Shown: piece after piece, positions 58,661 through 64,000 of the stretch
Numbering within the stretch: position 1 is the first letter of the stretch
Layout: each line of letters starts with the position of its first letter
Origin: Neurospora intermedia
Lineage: Eukaryota > Ascomycota > Sordariomycetes > Sordariales > Sordariaceae
DNA: 64,000 bases
Assembly (NCBI GenBank): GCA_037102815.1
Contig: BTPP01000003.1
Coordinates: 1,426,001-1,490,000 of the forward strand
Direction of reading: 5' to 3'
Translations under genes and position numbers: made by a program
The notes under the pieces: generated by a model
The model's database searches: none
Told to the model about the DNA's origin: nothing
The model's input: the letters and a program-made list of their open reading frames with translations, nothing else

Positions 58661-61600
58661 CTTGCTGGCACACTCAAAGCGAGGGTGCGATTGTTGTTGC
58701 TGTTGCGGTTGTTGTTGCTGCTGGTGCTGCTTTGACAAAGGCTTGCTTGAACGATCGCGAATGCTGTATCGACGTTAAAAAACGGATGGTGCATGAGAGA
58801 AGAAAAGAGGAAGAGGAGGAAGAGGGAGAGAGATGGAGGGGTTTTTAAAATACCGTCCACAATACTCTGCGGCCGCAGCATTCACTCAAATCGTAGTTGG
58901 AAGGTGTGCCAACCTGGTCGATATGTTTGAGGGAGGCCGACTTGGGATGAAATCGCTCCCAGAGCGTCCTCTGGTTGGTCAACCGGTATGGTTGCTCCGT
59001 GGTTGCTATGGCAAGTGACCGGCGACCTTGAAAATAACGGCAGGCCAGTCGAGTGAATGGCTCCTGGTACGTACTTGGCAGGTATTGAAACCTTCAAAAT
59101 CGTCACCTGGACCCGTCGTCCGAACTTTCAGGTCCGCCTCACTTGTGAGCTGGCACTTTTCGACCGCGGGGTAAGGATCCAGGTTGGCAGAACTTTCACC
59201 TTGATCTCACCTTCACTTCCGCTTAACCAGGTGGACTATTCAGTGGCAGCGAGTCTATTCAGTGAAGAGGAATACCAGAGGTTCAGGTTCAGGTTAGCCA
59301 TCTACTTGCTAGGCATATTGCAGAATCCTGACAGCCACTTTTACTTCGCTTGTGCTCTAATCCGTGCTTCCCTATGTTGGTCCTGATGCTACGGTTTTGC
59401 TTCCATTCCCTGGACAGTGTTCTTGGTCTCTACAAAGGAAGGTACCTCTGAGTATGCTTCAAGATAGCCGTATTGTCGTCAAGACCCCGCCAACACGAGG
59501 CAGTCCCTCCTGCGTAATACCTATCTGTTTGAGGTAACCGGGGTGTATTGAATCTTACAACAATTCAGGTTATCGCGGGGTCGTCTTCACCTCGAGGTTC
59601 TGGCCAGTGCGTATCTATTTGATGGCAGATTGTGGACACTCATCCTCCTATCAAGACGTATCGGTTCGGAGAGGACCTTGATGGTCGCTCCGCCTTACTT
59701 TTGACTCCTCGGGTCGCTGTTTGTAGTCATATGCAGGTGCGGTACTTTGGATACCCCATCGATGGGTCATGCGGTCTTGCATTTCCTGCTATCAATGGCG
59801 AAGATAACGAACTGCAAAGTGAGATTTGGGTGAGGCCGAGCTCAGACCTTCGAAGTTGGGTGATGGGGAATGTCGGGACTGGTAGAGAGTACCTTGGGAA
59901 CTTCGTGTCCAGAAAGACAGCGGGCGAGTGAGGATTTTTTTCATGTACAAATGAATGAATGTCGGTTGATATATCTAGTGTAGGTGGCTGTTTTGGAGCT
60001 GAGTGCCAAAATGGTGGGAGATCTCTTCGCTGAACGCAAAAAGCCCAGCCCGTGAAGCATACTCTCTGGTCTTTATACGGGGTTGAAAGGGTATGTTAGA
60101 GCAAAGCATTGGGAACCAGGTCAGCTTTATGGATCACAGCGCAAAGGAAGCACGCAGGCTAGATGAGGAGCCCATATAGGATGCTATGCGGATCTTCCAG
60201 TCAATTGTATCGGTGGCATTATATGTTGCTACGCGCGCAAACAGTATTGCTTCAAGCAATCAGAGGTACACCAAAATGCCTTTGGTCGTGCCAGCCTGGC
60301 GTGTCACCCTTGACTAAAGGGCTTGTTCCCCTTCGTATAACCACGATTCATTGTTGTGCAAACAAGGAATGGCCATCGTGTATTTTTGATGATACATTAT
60401 CACCGTGACAATCAAGAATCCGTTGACTTTGGCTGCCTGCCACTGCGCGGACACTCTCACGTCACCACCCTGGGATTTGTGATGTTGACAGGATAAATTG
60501 TCAATTACACCTATCGCATGCAACAATAACTGAGAGAAATCTTTTGGCAGTACGATGCGTTAGAGGGGTATTTGTATCGAATGGTGATGATGGTGTGAAT
60601 TTGCAACACTTGGAGTCCTTTTCTGACGCTCCCTTGACACTCGCACTTCACCGTCTAGCTTTTCGTGTTTGCTTGAAACAAAACACTACAGTACACTGGA
60701 AATCAAGATTCTACTCTCATAGCCATTCACTGCATGCATAGTCCTCCCTTTACGCCGTCTTTGTTGAGCATTTTGTGCGATGACGTGGTGGAGATGGGGT
60801 CCTATCTTGGCGTTCTCGCTACTATCATGACACTCAAATTCAAAGGCCCCAAATCAGGGGAGTAAATACAGAAATAGGTCAATGACCAGGAGCTAGTTTG
60901 ACAATGAAAAGGTTTCTTGCAAAAACTTTGAGCTTTTGCTTGGTTGTCGAACTTGATGCTGATGGGGATTCATTTGATTGTCTGGCATCTGCTAGCTGCC
61001 TACCATACACCATCCTAGGTGGCTTTTGTTCTTTTTTTCTTTTTTATTCTCCAACACTCACTTTCCGTTCCCATCATTTCGAACTTGCCTCCAAATGCCC
61101 CAAACCAGCTGACTGCCTCCAATACGCTTTTATTAAACATCAGGTACATTCTCAGGCAGTTTTATTGGCTTCGTGTGGTAATAATGGGTGATCAGGCAAG
61201 ATGTGTTTCAGACATCTACAGAATCTAGAATTGAGTATGCCGTATCGCAAGTTACATCGTGCAATTTGTACGAGACCTGCACGATCGGATCTACCCATAT
61301 ATCAGAAACCGAAAGTAGGTGCGCATGCCTGGACGAATTGAGATAGATAGGTAGAAAGCTGTGTTGAAGCCGTAGTGTGCACCGAACCATAACCGCATTG
61401 AACATCTACAAACATTTCGCGATCATCGTTTCTTGTCGTGCATTTTCCTACTAAAATCCAAACATCCTTTTTTTCGATTTTGGTCCATTATCAAGATCAA
61501 GATTGGAGGTACCGTTTGTATACACCATCATGACTAGGTGGTAAACAAACCAGACGAGTCGGAACATGGTAGTCAGTCGACTGAAGGGACCAATGGTCAT

Positions 61601-62740
61601 CGCCGCAAATATCATGGATCTATCACGCCGATGTGGTGAATCAAAAGATGTGGTCCATCTACTCTGAAATTGTGTCTGCCTGCCGCATACGTCATGTCAG
61701 GTCCTCAAAGATGCAGTAAACCTTCAACTCCAAGTCTATCTCTCAACGATGCCCACACTTTGAAGCGCCGTCGCTACACCGTTCGGTTTGATCTTGGTTT
61801 GAAATATATGGTTCTTTTACAGCTTTCATTCTTCAGCCCAGAATGAAGCCTGGAATGTGTTCGGTCACTAAAACATTGTATGTGCCTACCTGCATGCCTG
61901 GTGGATAGTTCGTGAAGGTCAATTTCTATAAAATGGAAATCCATAATTATTAGTATCTCGCGATATACACAACGGCACGGGGGTGAACTACATATGGAAT
62001 CTGACGACAGGGTAAGGTAGTCATCTATATCCTCCAATTTTACGTGTCGCGGTCGTCTTGACGTCTTAGCCCCGGTTGCTTCTGGATTGGTGAACGCGTG
62101 GATTGGAACAACTATGTGATAGAAAGCGTCCCCTGGAATTGAGACGAGAGAGCTTTTCTTTTCCTTTGTTCCTCTCCTTGGTCAAGGCTCAAGGGAGTAG
62201 GTTATAGGACAAAAGCCAGCAGCCAGCCAATCAAGGAAATTCAGCTTGACGGCACACCAAGGAAAATACCTATGTATATCAAAAAGTCCACAAACGCAAA
62301 GTAGACAGACTAAAGACCGCCAAGTTGATCCAAGCAAACATATCAGAACCCAATTTGTCCATCAAGCGTGGCATTTGACATTTACAACGCGAACCCCTCA
62401 TCAACATAGCGTATTTCCAGAGACAGACACCAAAGACATGGTCAATCAAGCGAGGACAATCAGTAGCCAGTAAACCATATAATCTAGCCAAGGGTATCTA
62501 TCATCATACCAATACTCGATACTCAAAAGCCATACTTGAACATCCTTCATCCGTACAATTCCCCATCCATCCGAGTTCAGGCATTTGATTGAGACAACAC
62601 GGCGCTGTCGTAGTGAAATTGTGTAGAGGACACAACGGGTCATCCTATAAGCGTGCAGTCATTCAGCCGCTGTCGAACCCCTGCTCCATCCACCATCCAC
62701 CTGAGCCACCCGAATTCCCAAACACACCCAGAAAGTTTGT
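58661..62740. other. long intergenic region
   Basis: About 4 kb with no supported gene. The left part is the promoter of the membrane-anchored protein gene. Frames of up to 109 codons around 59057-59930 have no recognisable domain, intron or conserved motif. No tRNA or transposon relic is apparent. Confidence 0.5.
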
Positions 62741-64000
62741 TTACTTCAGCGCCACCCCCTGGTCTTGTAGGCCCTGCAGGTGCTGCGTATTCGCACTCCC
62801 ATTCGCCAACTGTGTCTGCCCAGAATGCCCCACCTTGGCACCCTTGGCCATCAGCCGCTTGTACAACTCTAACACGACCTCACTCCATTCCTGTTGCTGC
62901 TGTTTCTTTTTGTTGCCGCGAGCTTGCTGCTGTTCCTTGTTCCCAAGCACTTGCTTCCCGAGCTTATTCTTGAGAAAGTCATTCAACTTGGACTTGGTGA
63001 ACTGCTCCCCGTAAAGGACCTTGGCGTCTGATGTGACTCTTACGTCGAGAGAGTCGCTATTCTTGTTGCTGAGAATTCTCTCCAGGGCTAGACAAACTTC
63101 GACGCGAGTTTGTAGAGGTGCCAAAAGCAGCGAGGAGCGGACTTCGAGGGTTGTGTCGGATGTCCGAGTTACTTTGGTGGGAAAGCTCAGGTTGAGAAGC
63201 CGGATCTGCTCGGCTGCTGTGTCGGCCTTGTCCCACGCGTCGCTGACAATGGTGAGTAAGCGGTTAACGGATAGAGAGGATTTTGAAAGAGCTTGGAGGT
63301 GGCTGCTGATGCATTCGATGAAAAAAATCCTTTCTGGTGTCAAGGGAATGACGTTGCGTTCGCGCTTGTGTGCGATGTATCGGATGTCGATAGTGGGTCC
63401 TTGTTCGTTTTGTTGCTTGAAGGAGGCCAAGTCGAAGGCGAGCTCGATCTCTCGCTTGTAGGTCATGAACATCACCGAAGCTTCGATCTTGTTGATGGCC
63501 CAGCCGGATTTCTTCTCCAGTTCGTCGACACGAGCTGCTGACATGTGAGTATCTGCTAGAACTGAACATGAGCAACACCATAATGTAAACACGTACCTTT
63601 GAGTGAGCTGATCTCCGTCAAGCTCCACCCCCTGCACTCCTCCCGAATCTTGTCGGCCGCCGTGATATCATCCAAGCACTGCTGCTTCTGATCAGTCAGG
63701 GATTGAACGCCCGTCTGATGTTCCTCGACCTGTTGGCGAAGCTCCTCAATCTTCTTGCTCTTCTCAGCAATGGTCTTGTCAAGCTCGGTAAGCTCCGCGC
63801 GAGCAGCCTCAAGGTCCTCTGGGTCGCAGTCCTCAAGCTCCTTTTCGACAGCCTCAAGATTTTCCAACTCGCGCTCAAGGGCTCCGTACCGCTTGGTCAG
63901 ACTGGGAAGGACTGAAGACAAGAGCTCCTGCTGCTTCCTTAGAAGCTCGTCGTCCTTGTCCATTCCTTCCGAGATCTTGAAGAGCCCCTCTTTGAGTCCT
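62741..64000 (-). CDS. spc7: kinetochore protein Spc7/KNL1 (Spc105), C-terminal part
   Basis: The 3' portion of a gene that continues beyond the right edge. Visible exons are 63597..64000 and 62741..63537, with a 59-nt intron. Spc7/KNL1 is the scaffold of the KMN network: it links the inner kinetochore to microtubules and recruits checkpoint proteins through N-terminal motifs not present here. What is seen is a coiled coil (LKEGLFKISEGMDKDDELLR ... KKIEELRQQVEEHQTGV). It is followed by the conserved GWSLTEISSLKAARVDELEK junction across the intron and then the C-terminal RWD-type region (SGWAINKIEASVMFMTYKRE, VIPLTPERIFFIECISSHLQ, SLDVRVTSDAKVLYG). The tail is Gln/Lys-rich with a poly-Gln stretch. 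The acceptor could lie three bases further on, removing one Ala. Confidence 0.88.

Noticed and set aside
59057-59931. Plus-strand frames of about 100 codons
   Set aside because: No domain, no good intron or conserved motif, and isolated in a 4-kb gene-free stretch.

Overview
The window is nuclear DNA of a filamentous ascomycete, almost certainly Neurospora or a close Sordariales relative. Genes are single transcription units with short introns (mostly 57-270 nt; GTAAG-type donors, CTAAC-like branch sites), long GC-balanced intergenic stretches, and low-complexity Gln/Asn/Ser tracts. One AT-rich block carries point-mutational damage typical of repeat-induced point mutation (RIP). Sixteen protein genes are supported, one of them cut by the right edge. 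I found no tRNA, rRNA or CRISPR array.

Layout. 0.8-5.1 kb: saccharopine dehydrogenase (lysine synthesis) convergent with IMP dehydrogenase (GTP synthesis). 7.0-16.9 kb: an IQGAP-type protein convergent with the polarisome scaffold SPA2, two cell-polarity/cytokinesis genes side by side. 20.1-25.1 kb: the RNA polymerase II CTD phosphatase SSU72 divergent from an NBP2/Skb5-like SH3 protein. 26.3-27.6 kb: mitochondrial NADH-cytochrome b5 reductase MCR1. 27.95-31.40 kb: a complete but dead PIF/Harbinger-type DNA transposon. 31.7-38.9 kb: a small acidic/basic protein, a Zn2Cys6 transcription factor and a four-helix membrane protein with a Gln/His-rich tail. 39.4-46.2 kb: an M28 glutamate-carboxypeptidase-like membrane peptidase divergent from an MFS transporter. 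47.7-51.4 kb: a disordered SPQ-repeat protein divergent from ATG14. 51.4-58.7 kb: a 1271-residue membrane-anchored disordered protein on the minus strand. Downstream of it lies a repeat-built region with a chain of apparent introns. 62.7-64.0 kb: the 3' part of SPC7/KNL1 (kinetochore).

The strongest non-routine signal is the 3448-bp transposon. It has 27-bp perfect terminal inverted repeats, a TAA target duplication and subterminal repeats. Inside are two convergent genes, a HARBI1-like nuclease and a Myb/SANT-like protein, each still in one reading frame but broken by TAA/TAG codons. Second is the 51.7-52.5 kb minus-strand stretch, which shows four well-formed introns joining duplicated, apparently non-coding exon modules. 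The genes otherwise look like ordinary housekeeping or regulatory genes that do not form one pathway.
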